Source: Labrenzia sp. VG12 (lineage in GTDB: Bacteria; Pseudomonadota; Alphaproteobacteria; Rhizobiales; Stappiaceae). Taken from it: 64,000 bases of DNA. The DNA is taken from positions 3,968,001-4,032,000 of the forward strand of contig NZ_CP022529.1 in the NCBI RefSeq assembly GCF_002237595.1, in the 5' to 3' direction. How positions within the stretch are numbered: the stretch's first letter is position 1; each line of letters begins with the position of its first letter. Positions 37,022 to 45,601 of this stretch are shown here, one piece after another. The translations under genes were made by a program, and so were the position numbers. The notes below the pieces were generated by a model. It was not told the origin of the DNA. It saw nothing but the letters and a program-made list of their open reading frames with translations, and made no database searches.

Positions 37022-39292
37022 ATGGCGCACTACAGCATCAACTTTGCACCGCTGTCAGTGGGCGGGGACACAACAGCGTTGATCGGACGGCAACCTTACG
37101 ATGACGAGCATCTTCGTGAACTTCGCCAGGAATTCTCGCGCACCCATGTATTCAGGCGCGATCAGGATACAATCATCGATATCCCGATCAGGGACGACCG
37201 CGAACCACTAGGTAATTTACGCGAAGAGATTGACCTGGCAAAAGACAGGCTGATGCTACCTTCCCTATTCTCGTCAGCACTGCTGCGCTTGTTTAGCGGA
37301 CAAAGGCAAATCCTATCTGATAGACCTGTGAGTGTGCTCGGCGATGCGTCGCGGGGAATGATTGGCCACTCAGCCTTGCCGTCTTGGATACAAAAACGAA
37401 CGGGGCTTCGTTTCGACACAAGGCCGATCTATACCAAGAACAGAATTCTCGGCGTTGTCTGCGAAGCGAGATCGAAAAACCTCGTTCTAGGAACATGCGC
37501 CGACTTGCTCTCGAAAGGGGTTTCTCTAGAAGGCAGATATGTCCAGATCGAAGTGCAGCCCTACGATACACGTCTGATGACGAGACGGCGACTAATCGGA
37601 AAAGTGAGGGAGGTTCGGGGCGATGACCTTGTGCTCGAAGATCATGCCGAAGGGTTTGAAACGGTTGCCGCAAGGGATGCGTTTCTAGAAGGACGCCGAG
37701 AGACACTGAACAGTTGCGTCAGACAAATCCTCGGCAGGGACGCAGAACAGGTCCTCGCGCAAGCGGAGGCGCTCGAAGCAGAATTTCATTCAGGTCCGAA
37801 ACGGAAGGAACAGATTGAAAGGGCCCTCGATTTTTTGAGGAAGAAGGATCTCGAAGCAGTCCCGGGCGCAAAGGTAACAATTGGCGAGACGTTATCTTCG
37901 GCAGCAGCCGGTTTTCCGAGCACCGAAACTATACCGAAGCCGTTTCTCGTTTTTGATCCCAGCGGCTCGCGAAAAGATGATTGGGCAGAACGTGGAATTA
38001 AGAAAAACGGGCCATATGATCAAAGGACGTTTAGCCCCAAACAGCTCAATATAGCTGTCATTTGCCAAGCGCATTATGAGGGACAAGTTGATCGCTTTGT
38101 CGCAAAGTTTCTTGACGGGATGCCTGACGCGGTAAGTGGCAACAAGATTCCTCGATACGGTGATGGCTTTCTGCGTCGATTTCAGTTGGAGCGCCCCAAT
38201 CTGGAATTCTTCACGGCTCGCAGCTCTTCGACCGATGACTATCAAGCTGCAAGCCATCGCGCCTTGTCAAAGGCAAGTGATGAGGGCTTCAAATGGGATC
38301 TTGCTCTTGTTCAAGTTGAAGAAGAGTTCAAATCCTTGGATGACGGGAGCAACCCATATTTCGCGACAAAATCGACATTTTTAAAGCGAGACGTTCCCGT
38401 GCAGAGCGTACTTCTTGAAACGATGGGACAACCCAACGGTAAACTCGTTTTCTCCTTAAATCATTTGAGCCTTGCTACGTACGCTAAACTTGGCGGCACC
38501 CCGTGGCTTTTGGCCTCACCGCAAACCGTAGCCCATGAACTTGTGATCGGTCTTGGTTCGCATTCGGTTTCTGCAAGTCGCATCGGCGCACGGAAAAGGT
38601 TCGTCGGTATTACGACAGTTTTCTCAAGTGACGGAAGCTATCTTCTGACCGATCGCACTGCCGTCGTACCGTTCGAAGAGTATTCAGACGCTCTCTATGC
38701 AACCCTGAAACGTGCGATAACCACGGTTCGAAAGCAAGACAATTGGCGGAGTACGGACAAGGTCAGGCTTGTCTTCCATGTGTTCAAGCCACTCAAAGAT
38801 ACAGAAGCAGAAGCAGTTGAGCAGACTGTGAAAGACTTAAATTTAGATAACGTGACTTTCGCGTTCATCCATATTGCACAAAGTCATCCTTACCTGATTT
38901 TCGACAACAAGCAGAAGGGTATCGGATACCGAGATCCGAAAAAGGGTGTACTTGGTCCGTCACGAGGTCTGCATATCAAGTTAGGCGACAGAGAATCTCT
39001 TGTCGTCTTTTCAGGGGCTTCGGAATTGAAACAGGCTAGTGACGGCATGCCGCGACCTTGCCTACTCAAATTGCATCGCCTTTCCACTTTCAAGGACATG
39101 ACATATCTCGCACGTCAGGCCTTCGAATTCGCGGGGCACTCGTGGCGCATGCTTGCGCCGGAACCGTTTCCAATCACAATTCGCTATTCTGACCTAATTG
39201 CTGAACGACTGTCAGGCCTAAGCAGCGTCAGTGGGTGGGATGCAGAAGCTGTAAGGTTCGGTCAGATCGGCAAAACATTGTGGTTTCTGTAG
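37022..39292 (+). CDS. Prokaryotic Argonaute, long-B type, catalytically inactive
   Basis: A 756-residue full-length pAgo. N-domain and linker fill about 1-180; the region about 180-260 (TRRRLIGKVREVRGDDLVL) looks like the reduced PAZ of long-B pAgos. In the MID domain the 5'-phosphate pocket is complete: Y446, K450, Q461 and K489 (NPYFATKSTFL, VPVQSV, TYAKLGG). In PIWI, the first strand reads ELVIGLGSHSVS, with Gly512 where an active enzyme has Asp; the third position lies in FHVFKPLK and also lacks an acid, so slicing should be lost. By family knowledge such proteins bind a guide and recruit an effector. The nuclease gene starts 2 bp after the stop. GC content and codon choice are lower and more AT-rich than the neighbours, suggesting transfer. 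Confidence 0.92.
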   Translation: MAHYSINFAPLSVGGDTTALIGRQPYDDEHLRELRQEFSRTHVFRRDQDTIIDIPIRDDREPLGNLREEIDLAKDRLMLPSLFSSALLRLFSGQRQILSDRPVSVLGDASRGMIGHSALPSWIQKRTGLRFDTRPIYTKNRILGVVCEARSKNLVLGTCADLLSKGVSLEGRYVQIEVQPYDTRLMTRRRLIGKVREVRGDDLVLEDHAEGFETVAARDAFLEGRRETLNSCVRQILGRDAEQVLAQAEALEAEFHSGPKRKEQIERALDFLRKKDLEAVPGAKVTIGETLSSAAAGFPSTETIPKPFLVFDPSGSRKDDWAERGIKKNGPYDQRTFSPKQLNIAVICQAHYEGQVDRFVAKFLDGMPDAVSGNKIPRYGDGFLRRFQLERPNLEFFTARSSSTDDYQAASHRALSKASDEGFKWDLALVQVEEEFKSLDDGSNPYFATKSTFLKRDVPVQSVLLETMGQPNGKLVFSLNHLSLATYAKLGGTPWLLASPQTVAHELVIGLGSHSVSASRIGARKRFVGITTVFSSDGSYLLTDRTAVVPFEEYSDALYATLKRAITTVRKQDNWRSTDKVRLVFHVFKPLKDTEAEAVEQTVKDLNLDNVTFAFIHIAQSHPYLIFDNKQKGIGYRDPKKGVLGPSRGLHIKLGDRESLVVFSGASELKQASDGMPRPCLLKLHRLSTFKDMTYLARQAFEFAGHSWRMLAPEPFPITIRYSDLIAERLSGLSSVSGWDAEAVRFGQIGKTLWFL

Positions 39293-39294
39293 CC

Positions 39295-40494
39295 ATGGTA
39301 GATCTGTTCGACATACGCGTTTCTCTTGAAGCTAAAATCGCGCATCAGAAGGGCTTACCTTGCCATGTCGCGGCCTTTATCAGTTGGTTTATTTCGGACG
39401 AAGGAGAGCTTCGCAGACGAATAAATGAAGTTGTTGCCTTGCCCATTCAAGCTCGAAACCCGGAGCATGTGGCTGCACTCGGTTACGGCGCCTCAAGCGG
39501 CCTTCTTTCAGACACAGAGCGCAATATTTTCGGCGAAGAAATTGCTCATCTTCAGGGACGAAAATTTTTTGTCGCAGGGAGGCCGCCTCGCTTTGAGGTA
39601 GACGGTCCTGCCCTACTGGGCGTTGCTCTCGGTACTGCCACATTTGACGATTCTGACACGCAACAATGGTTGACCAACTTACTCGAACTTTCATCGAAGG
39701 AAGTTTCGAACGACGATTGGCAGCTAGGTCTGATCCGCGCGGGAAGAGTTTGTTTGGGTGAACTCGGCATCGAGATCCACCCTAAAGATTTAGTGGTCGC
39801 GCTTGCGGCAAAAGGGCTTATTGAACCGACAACGGAAGATTTGCAGGAAGGTTGGGCTCTTTCATCTTCCTTGCAGCAGCACCATTGCGGCCCCGAGCGC
39901 GATGCGGTGCGGTTGACAGCTTTCGACTATGTGCTGGCCCGTCTTGGACAAATCACAATTGGCGCGATGACTCGGGAAAACCTAGTGCAGCTTCTACAGA
40001 GCATTTCACGTTCGATGCGACTCTGGACCTTCGAGAGCAAACCAAGAACATCAAAGTCCGCAATTGCACGGTGGGAAATTGAAAACGAATACCATGTCCA
40101 AAACCTTCTTTGGGCAATTCTTGCACCTGTGCTTCCCGACCTAGAAGATGAAGAAAATCTTCCATCGATTGGTCACAAAAACCCGCGTGCCGATCTTTGC
40201 GTGCCAAGCTTGCGAACAATTATTGAGGTCAAGTTCATGCGCAGGACAGGACGAGCTGCGTGTGCGGAGATCACCGAGGAGATCGCCGCAGATGCAAGTC
40301 TTTATCTGAGTAATACGTCGGACTATGACAACATCGTATGCTTCGTGTGGGATGACTGTGCCCAAACAGAGCAGCATGACGAGTTGAAAGCGGGATTGGA
40401 GGCGATTAGGGGCGTATCGGCGGCGGTAATCCTTTCTCGTCCGTCTAAGATGGCAATGAACGCAGCTCAGGTCCTCAGGAATTCCAGATCCTAA
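39295..40494 (+). CDS. Argonaute-associated PD-(D/E)XK nuclease
   Basis: 399 residues starting at the ATG at 39295, 2 bp after the Argonaute stop and without a good Shine-Dalgarno, so translation is probably coupled. The C-terminal third is a restriction-endonuclease-fold core: helix ENEYHVQNLLWAIL (E265), strand RADL with D300, and EVKF with E311/K313, then an alpha helix AEITEEIAADASLYL. The N-terminal 250 residues have no domain I recognise and may bind the Argonaute or target. Inferred role: effector cutting DNA or RNA once the Argonaute finds its target. Nucleases paired with inactive long-B pAgos are an established theme; the exact family here must be checked. Confidence 0.85.
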   Translation: MVDLFDIRVSLEAKIAHQKGLPCHVAAFISWFISDEGELRRRINEVVALPIQARNPEHVAALGYGASSGLLSDTERNIFGEEIAHLQGRKFFVAGRPPRFEVDGPALLGVALGTATFDDSDTQQWLTNLLELSSKEVSNDDWQLGLIRAGRVCLGELGIEIHPKDLVVALAAKGLIEPTTEDLQEGWALSSSLQQHHCGPERDAVRLTAFDYVLARLGQITIGAMTRENLVQLLQSISRSMRLWTFESKPRTSKSAIARWEIENEYHVQNLLWAILAPVLPDLEDEENLPSIGHKNPRADLCVPSLRTIIEVKFMRRTGRAACAEITEEIAADASLYLSNTSDYDNIVCFVWDDCAQTEQHDELKAGLEAIRGVSAAVILSRPSKMAMNAAQVLRNSRS

Positions 40495-40742
40495 TCACAA
40501 TAAAATCCATTGGACGGATCCGAGGTACTTTGCAGCATCTCGAAGAAGTCCGTTATTGGAACTTCGGCGCTCCTCTGAAATGATCGACTTGGGCGCGCAG
40601 CAACAGTTCGTTGCTTGATCATCGAGTGGCTGCGAGGGGCCGAAGGCTAATGCTGAAATTGTCCGAGCGAATGTCCGCTTAGGTGAGCAAACTCCTAGCA
40701 GCCGACAGTACCCTCCCGGAACCATTCGAGTCATTGCACCCA

Positions 40743-41477
40743 TCACCCATCCACCACCAACTGCATCCGGTCCGCCGCCACCCGCCCGCGCGTATATTGC
40801 AGCGGCTGGCCCTCCCCATCCAGATTGATGCTCTCCACCACCATCACGGGCTGGCCCAAAGCTATCCCGAGTTGCTGGGCGTCCCTGGCCTCGACCAGTT
40901 CGGCGGTGATGCGGGTTTCCTTGCGGCTGTAGTCTGAGATGCCGGCGCGTTTCAGGGCCTCGGTGATGGAGCCGCTGTCGGCATAATCAGCGACGAAATT
41001 CGGCACCCGCTCCCGAACGAACCAGCTGGTGGCAACGATCATCGGGATGCCGTCGGCGACCCGTAACGACTCCACCCGGATCAACATGGTGCCGAGCGGC
41101 ACGGACAGCTGGTTGGCCAGAAGCGCGTCGGCCTCTTCCAGGGCCGAGCCGATGATGCGGCCGTCCGGGGCCCGGTTCTGGCCGGAGACGATTTCCGAAA
41201 ACCGCGTGCGCGGCCCGATCGGGTAGCTCAAGGGGGCGGAGGCCACAAAGGTGCCGCGGCCCTGGTCGGCGCGCAGGATGCCCTCGGCGGTCAGGGCGGC
41301 AATCGCCCTGCGCACCGTGTGCCGGTTGACGCCGAAGCGGGCGGCCAACTCGGATTCAGGCGGCAAACGGCTGCCTTTTTCAAAGGCGCCGCTGACGATT
41401 TCCGCCTTCAGCGTTTCCATGATCTGCCGCCAGACGGCAATGCCCGCGCTGCGGTCAAGAGTTGTGTGCGTCGTCAT
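40743..41477 (-). CDS. phnF: GntR/HutC-family phosphonate regulator
   Basis: 244 residues: N-terminal winged HTH (about 25-75, SRLPPESELAARFGVNRHTVRRAI) and a C-terminal UTRA ligand-binding domain, the PhnF architecture. Start at the ATG at 41477. It is divergent from phnG; a perfect palindrome between them is its probable operator, so it should repress both itself and the C-P lyase genes until a phosphonate-related ligand binds. Confidence 0.92.
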   Translation of the reverse strand: MTTHTTLDRSAGIAVWRQIMETLKAEIVSGAFEKGSRLPPESELAARFGVNRHTVRRAIAALTAEGILRADQGRGTFVASAPLSYPIGPRTRFSEIVSGQNRAPDGRIIGSALEEADALLANQLSVPLGTMLIRVESLRVADGIPMIVATSWFVRERVPNFVADYADSGSITEALKRAGISDYSRKETRITAELVEARDAQQLGIALGQPVMVVESINLDGEGQPLQYTRGRVAADRMQLVVDG

Positions 41478-41518
41478 GCGCCCGTCATCAAATTTCGGTA
41501 CCAAAGAGTCAACCTGAT

Positions 41519-41560
41519 TATTTGTCTAGACAAATAGACAAATCAAGTTTAGACAAGCCT
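41519..41560. promoter_or_regulatory. PhnF operator region
   Basis: TATTTGTCTAGACAAATA (41519-41536) is a perfect 18-bp palindrome in the 136-bp phnF-phnG interval. Further AGACAA half-sites follow to 41556. It has the TCTAGA-centred form known for HutC/PhnF-type operators. Confidence 0.7.
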
Positions 41561-41613
41561 CGAATTTTCAAGTTCACACCCGCAAGGACCGCCCAACCCA
41601 AAAGGCGCGCTTC

Positions 41614-42099
41614 ATGACAGACACCACCACTCCCGACCTCACCGCCAGCCTGGCGCCCGGCGCGACCGGCGCCCGGCAGTCCCTGATGGCAACGCTGGCA
41701 GCCGCAACGCCGGAAGCCGTTGCCGAACGCTATGACACCCTGACCCCGCCGTCCTTCGAACTGGTGCGCCAGCCGGAAACCGGCCTGGTGATGGTCCGCG
41801 GCCGCATGGGCGGCACCGGCAGCCCGTTCAACCTCGGCGAAGTCACGGTCACCCGCTGCGTTGTCCGCCTTGGCACCGGCGAGACCGGCAGTTCCTACAG
41901 CCTCGGCCGCAACAAGCAGAAAGCCCTGCAGTCGGCCGTCATCGACGCGCTGTGGCAGCGCGACGACATGAAGGCCAGCATCGAGGCGGAGATCATCACG
42001 CCGCTTGCCGAGGCGCAAAGCGCCGACAAGGACACGGTGCGCGAGGAAACCGAGGCCACCAAGGTCAACTTCTTCACCATGGTGCGGGGAGACAATTGA
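41614..42099 (+). CDS. phnG: C-P lyase subunit PhnG
   Basis: 161 residues. PhnG forms the core of the C-P lyase complex with PhnH, PhnI and PhnJ, and with PhnI and PhnL takes part in the nucleosidase/transfer step that attaches phosphonate to ATP. RGRMGGTGSPFNLGEVTVTRC (with GSPFNLGE as the hallmark) is diagnostic. First gene of the plus-strand operon; the stop overlaps the phnH start by one base (TGATG). Confidence 0.95.
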   Translation: MTDTTTPDLTASLAPGATGARQSLMATLAAATPEAVAERYDTLTPPSFELVRQPETGLVMVRGRMGGTGSPFNLGEVTVTRCVVRLGTGETGSSYSLGRNKQKALQSAVIDALWQRDDMKASIEAEIITPLAEAQSADKDTVREETEATKVNFFTMVRGDN

Positions 42100-42743
42100 T
42101 GACATCTGCAAATGGGACTTTGGCAGAGAGCGCTTCGGCCGCGACGCCGCTGGCCGCCGGTTTTGCCGATCCGGTGCATGACGCCCAGGGCGCCTTCCGC
42201 ACCATCATGAACGCCATGGCCCGTCCGGGCACGCAGCACGCGCTCGATACCGGCCGCCTGACGCCGCCCGCGCCTCTGACACCGCTGGCCGCCACCATCG
42301 CGCTGACGCTGTTCGACTATGACACGCCGGTCTGGCTCGACAAGCCGCTGATGGCTTCGGACGCCGTCAAGCAGTTCCTGCGCTTTCACACCGGCGCGCC
42401 GATTGTCAGCGAGCCGGTCGAGGCGGCCTTCGCGCTGGTCTCGGCCCCGGTCACCATGATCCCGCTGGCGAGCTTCAACCAGGGCTCGGCGGAATATCCG
42501 GACCGCTCGACCACGGTGATCCTGACCGGACAGTCGTTCGAGGACGGACCGATGGTGATGTTCGAAGGCCCGGGCATCAAGGACACGATCCTCTTCAAGT
42601 CGGGCCCGGTGCCGCCGGTCTTCTGGGACCAGGTGATTGCCAACAACCGCCAGTTCCCGCGCGGCATCGACCTCATCTTCGCCGGCGGCGACAAGCTTGC
42701 CGCCCTGCCCCGTTCCACCCGCATCACACTGCAGGAGGGCTGA
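42099..42743 (+). CDS. phnH: C-P lyase subunit PhnH
   Basis: 214 residues. The start is the ATG at 42099 in the TGATG junction with phnG; longer in-frame readings run inside phnG. Conserved HDAQGAFRTIMNAMARPG (about 27-44) and GTQ region, and GPGIKD near the C-terminal third, mark PhnH, a PLP-transferase-fold core protein without catalytic residues. Scaffold in the PhnGHIJ core. Confidence 0.95.
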   Translation: MTSANGTLAESASAATPLAAGFADPVHDAQGAFRTIMNAMARPGTQHALDTGRLTPPAPLTPLAATIALTLFDYDTPVWLDKPLMASDAVKQFLRFHTGAPIVSEPVEAAFALVSAPVTMIPLASFNQGSAEYPDRSTTVILTGQSFEDGPMVMFEGPGIKDTILFKSGPVPPVFWDQVIANNRQFPRGIDLIFAGGDKLAALPRSTRITLQEG

Positions 42744-42747
42744 GCCC

Positions 42748-43887
42748 ATGTATGTTGCCGTCAAGGGTGGCGAAAAAGCCATCCGCAACGCCCACAAGCT
42801 CACCGCCAAGCGCCGCCGGGGCGACACCTCCGTTCCCGCGCTGACGCTTGACCAGATCGCCGAGCAGCTGAGCCATTCCGTGGCCCGCGTCATGGGCGAA
42901 GGCTCGCTCTATGACGAAGGCCTTGCCGCGCTGGCCATCAAGCAGGCCAGGGGCGACCTGATCGAGGCCGCCTTCCTGATGCGTGCCTATCGCACCACGC
43001 TGCCGCGCTTCGGTTACAGCCAGCCCGTCGACACCGGCGCCATGCTGGTCGAGCGCCGGGTCTCGGCCACCTACAAGGATCTTCCAGGTGGCCAGGTGCT
43101 CGGCCCGACCTTCGACTACAGCCACCGCCTGCTCGATTTTGCCCTTGCCGCCGAGGATGACGGCAGCACCCCTGAAGAAGTGGAAACCGCCGAGCCACAC
43201 GAAACGGCGATGCCCCGCGTCACCGATCTTCTGGGCGATGAAGGCCTGATGGAGCCGGACCCGGTCACCGATGAAGACACGCCCATCGGCGATCTGACCC
43301 GCGAGCCGCTGTCCTTCCCCGCCGACCGGGACCTGCGCCTGCAGAATCTGGCCCGCGGCGACGAGGGCTTCCTGCTGGCGCTCGCCTATTCCACCCAGCG
43401 CGGCTATGGCCGCACGCACCCCTTTGCCGGCGAGATCCGCTTTGGCGAGGTCGAGGTGGAGTTTTTTGCAGAAGAGCTCGGCTTTGCCGTCACGCTTGGC
43501 ACCATCAAGGTGACCGAGTGCCAGATGATCAACCAGTTCAAGGGCTCTGCCAAGGCCGCGCCGACCTTCACACGCGGCTATGGCCTGGTCTTCGGCCAGG
43601 TGGAGCGGAAGGCCATGTCCATGGCCATGGTGGACCGCTCGCTTCGCTGGGAAGAACTCGGCGAGGAACAGGTCGCCCCGGCGCAGGATGTCGAATTTGT
43701 CCTGTCCCATTCCGACAACATCCAGGCAACCGGCTTCGTCGAACACCTGAAGCTGCCGCATTACGTCGATTTCCAGGCCGAACTCGGCCTTGTGCGCCAG
43801 ATGCGCGCCGAGTGGTTCGAAAAACGCCGCCAGGAAGACGCCGACACGGAAGAAGAGGGCGTGAGCGCCCAGGAGGCCGCAGAATGA
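42748..43887 (+). CDS. phnI: C-P lyase subunit PhnI
   Basis: 379 residues, starting MYVAVKGGEKAI with GGAGGG upstream. PhnI has nucleosidase activity on purine nucleoside triphosphates and, with PhnG/L, makes ribose-1-phosphonate-5-triphosphate. It contains DEGFLLALAYSTQRGYGRTHP, typical of the family. The sequence between about 130 and 195 (acidic, EDDGSTPEEVETAEPHE) is a variable loop. Stop overlaps phnJ by ATGA. Confidence 0.95.
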   Translation: MYVAVKGGEKAIRNAHKLTAKRRRGDTSVPALTLDQIAEQLSHSVARVMGEGSLYDEGLAALAIKQARGDLIEAAFLMRAYRTTLPRFGYSQPVDTGAMLVERRVSATYKDLPGGQVLGPTFDYSHRLLDFALAAEDDGSTPEEVETAEPHETAMPRVTDLLGDEGLMEPDPVTDEDTPIGDLTREPLSFPADRDLRLQNLARGDEGFLLALAYSTQRGYGRTHPFAGEIRFGEVEVEFFAEELGFAVTLGTIKVTECQMINQFKGSAKAAPTFTRGYGLVFGQVERKAMSMAMVDRSLRWEELGEEQVAPAQDVEFVLSHSDNIQATGFVEHLKLPHYVDFQAELGLVRQMRAEWFEKRRQEDADTEEEGVSAQEAAE

Positions 43888-44813
43888 ACGACACGGCTCA
43901 GATCTACGACCAGGGCGAATATAATTTCGCCTATCTGGACGAACAGACCAAACGCATGATCCGCCGGGCGATCCTGAAGGGCATCGCCATCCCGGGCTAC
44001 CAGGTGCCGTTCGCCTCGCGCGAAATGCCGATGCCCTATGGCTGGGGCACGGGCGGGGTGCAGGTGACCGCCGCGATCCTCGGGCAGAACGACTGCCTGA
44101 AGATGATCGACCAGGGCTCCGACGACACCACCAACGCGGTGTCCCTGCGCGGTTTCTTCGAAAAGACCGCCGGCATCCGCACCACCTACGAGACCGCGGA
44201 AGCCACCGTCATCCAGACCCGCCACCGCATCCCGGAAAAGACCCTGACCGAAGACCAGGTTCTGGTGTTCCAGGTGCCGATCCCCGAGCCGCTCCGCTTC
44301 CTGGAGCCGCGCGAGACGGAAACCCGCAAGATGCATGCGCTGGAAGATTATGGCCTGATGCATGTGAAGCTCTATGAGGACATCGCCAAGAACGGTCATA
44401 TCGCCACGACCTATGCCTATCCGGTCAAGGTCAACGACCGCTACGTGATGGACCCTTCGCCGACGCCGAAATTCGACAACCCGAAGATCGACGAAATGGC
44501 CGCCCTGCAGCTTTACGGCGCCGGCCGCGAGAAACGCATCTACGCCATTCCGCCCTATACCAAGGTGAAGAGCCTCGACTTCGAGGACTACCCGTTCGAG
44601 GTGCAGACATTCGACAAGCCCTGCGGCCTGTGCGGCGCGGAAAATGTCTATCTCGACGAGGTCATCCTCGATGACAAGGGCGGGCGCATGTTCGTCTGTT
44701 CCGACAGCGACCATTGCGAGGAACGGCGCGCGGCGGGCCATGTCGGCCCGATGGCCGCCAGCCAGGCAGCCCACCAATTCGACGACACCAAGGCCGGGGA
44801 GGCCGCCCGATGA
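43884..44813 (+). CDS. phnJ: C-P lyase catalytic subunit PhnJ
   Basis: 309 residues. A radical-SAM enzyme that breaks the C-P bond of ribose-1-phosphonate-5-phosphate, releasing alkane and a cyclic phosphate. The four cysteines C247, C250, C272 and C278 have the same spacing as in E. coli PhnJ; three bind the 4Fe-4S cluster and one forms the thiyl radical. Coupled by ATGA overlaps to phnI and phnK. Confidence 0.97.
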   Translation: MNDTAQIYDQGEYNFAYLDEQTKRMIRRAILKGIAIPGYQVPFASREMPMPYGWGTGGVQVTAAILGQNDCLKMIDQGSDDTTNAVSLRGFFEKTAGIRTTYETAEATVIQTRHRIPEKTLTEDQVLVFQVPIPEPLRFLEPRETETRKMHALEDYGLMHVKLYEDIAKNGHIATTYAYPVKVNDRYVMDPSPTPKFDNPKIDEMAALQLYGAGREKRIYAIPPYTKVKSLDFEDYPFEVQTFDKPCGLCGAENVYLDEVILDDKGGRMFVCSDSDHCEERRAAGHVGPMAASQAAHQFDDTKAGEAAR

Positions 44814-45598
44814 CCGCCATCCAAGATCAGGACCCGCTGCTGCAGGTCCACAATGTGACCCGCTATTATGGCGACCGGGTCGGTTGCCTCGACGTCTCCT
44901 TCGACCTCTGGCCTGGCGAAGTGCTGGCCATTGTCGGCGAGAGCGGCTCCGGCAAGACCACGCTGCTCAACTGCCTGTCGACCCGCCTCGCACCGACCAC
45001 CGGCGCCATCGAGTACCGCATGCGCGACGGTGCCATGCGCAACCTCTATCAGCTGACCGAGGCCGAACGCCGCCTTTTGATGCGCACCGACTGGGGCTTC
45101 GTGCACCAGAACGCGGCCGACGGCCTGCGCATGAACGTCTCCGCCGGCGCCAATGTCGGCGAGCGGCTGATGGCCATCGGCGACCGCCACTATGGCAACA
45201 TCCGCTCCACCGCCGATGACTGGCTGGGCCGGGTGGAAATCGAGAGCGACCGCATCGACGACGATCCGCGGTCCTTTTCCGGCGGCATGCGCCAGCGCCT
45301 GCAGATCGCCCGAAATCTGGTGACCCGGCCGCGGCTGGTGTTCATGGACGAACCGACCGGCGGTCTTGATGTTTCGGTCCAGGCCCGTCTTCTGGATCTG
45401 CTGCGCCGGCTGGTGGCCGATCTCGGCCTCTCCGTGGTGATCGTCACCCACGACCTCGCCGTTGCCCGGCTGCTGTCGCACCGGATCATGGTCATGCGCC
45501 ACGGCAATGTCATTGAAAGCGGCCTGACGGACCAGGTGCTCGACGATCCGCGCGAGCCCTATACCCAGCTGCTCGTTTCCTCCATTCTCCAGGTGTAA
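44810..45598 (+). CDS. phnK: C-P lyase ABC-type ATPase PhnK
   Basis: 262 residues: Walker A GESGSGKTT at 43-51, signature FSGGMRQRL, Walker B LVFMDEPTGGLD. PhnK docks on the PhnGHIJ core rather than on a membrane permease. Start at 44810 in an ATGA overlap with phnJ. Confidence 0.95.
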   Translation: MTAIQDQDPLLQVHNVTRYYGDRVGCLDVSFDLWPGEVLAIVGESGSGKTTLLNCLSTRLAPTTGAIEYRMRDGAMRNLYQLTEAERRLLMRTDWGFVHQNAADGLRMNVSAGANVGERLMAIGDRHYGNIRSTADDWLGRVEIESDRIDDDPRSFSGGMRQRLQIARNLVTRPRLVFMDEPTGGLDVSVQARLLDLLRRLVADLGLSVVIVTHDLAVARLLSHRIMVMRHGNVIESGLTDQVLDDPREPYTQLLVSSILQV

Positions 45599-45601
45599 AG
45601 G

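Noticed and set aside
37022..39292. Short pAgo of the SPARTA/SPARDA kind
   Set aside because: The protein is full length (756 residues) with N and reduced PAZ-like regions before MID-PIWI, and the partner has no visible TIR or Sir2 domain, so a long-B system fits better.
40495..40746. 83-codon minus-strand ORF between the pAgo nuclease and phnF
   Set aside because: It has no Shine-Dalgarno, an unlikely composition and overlaps the phnF end; I treat the interval as intergenic.
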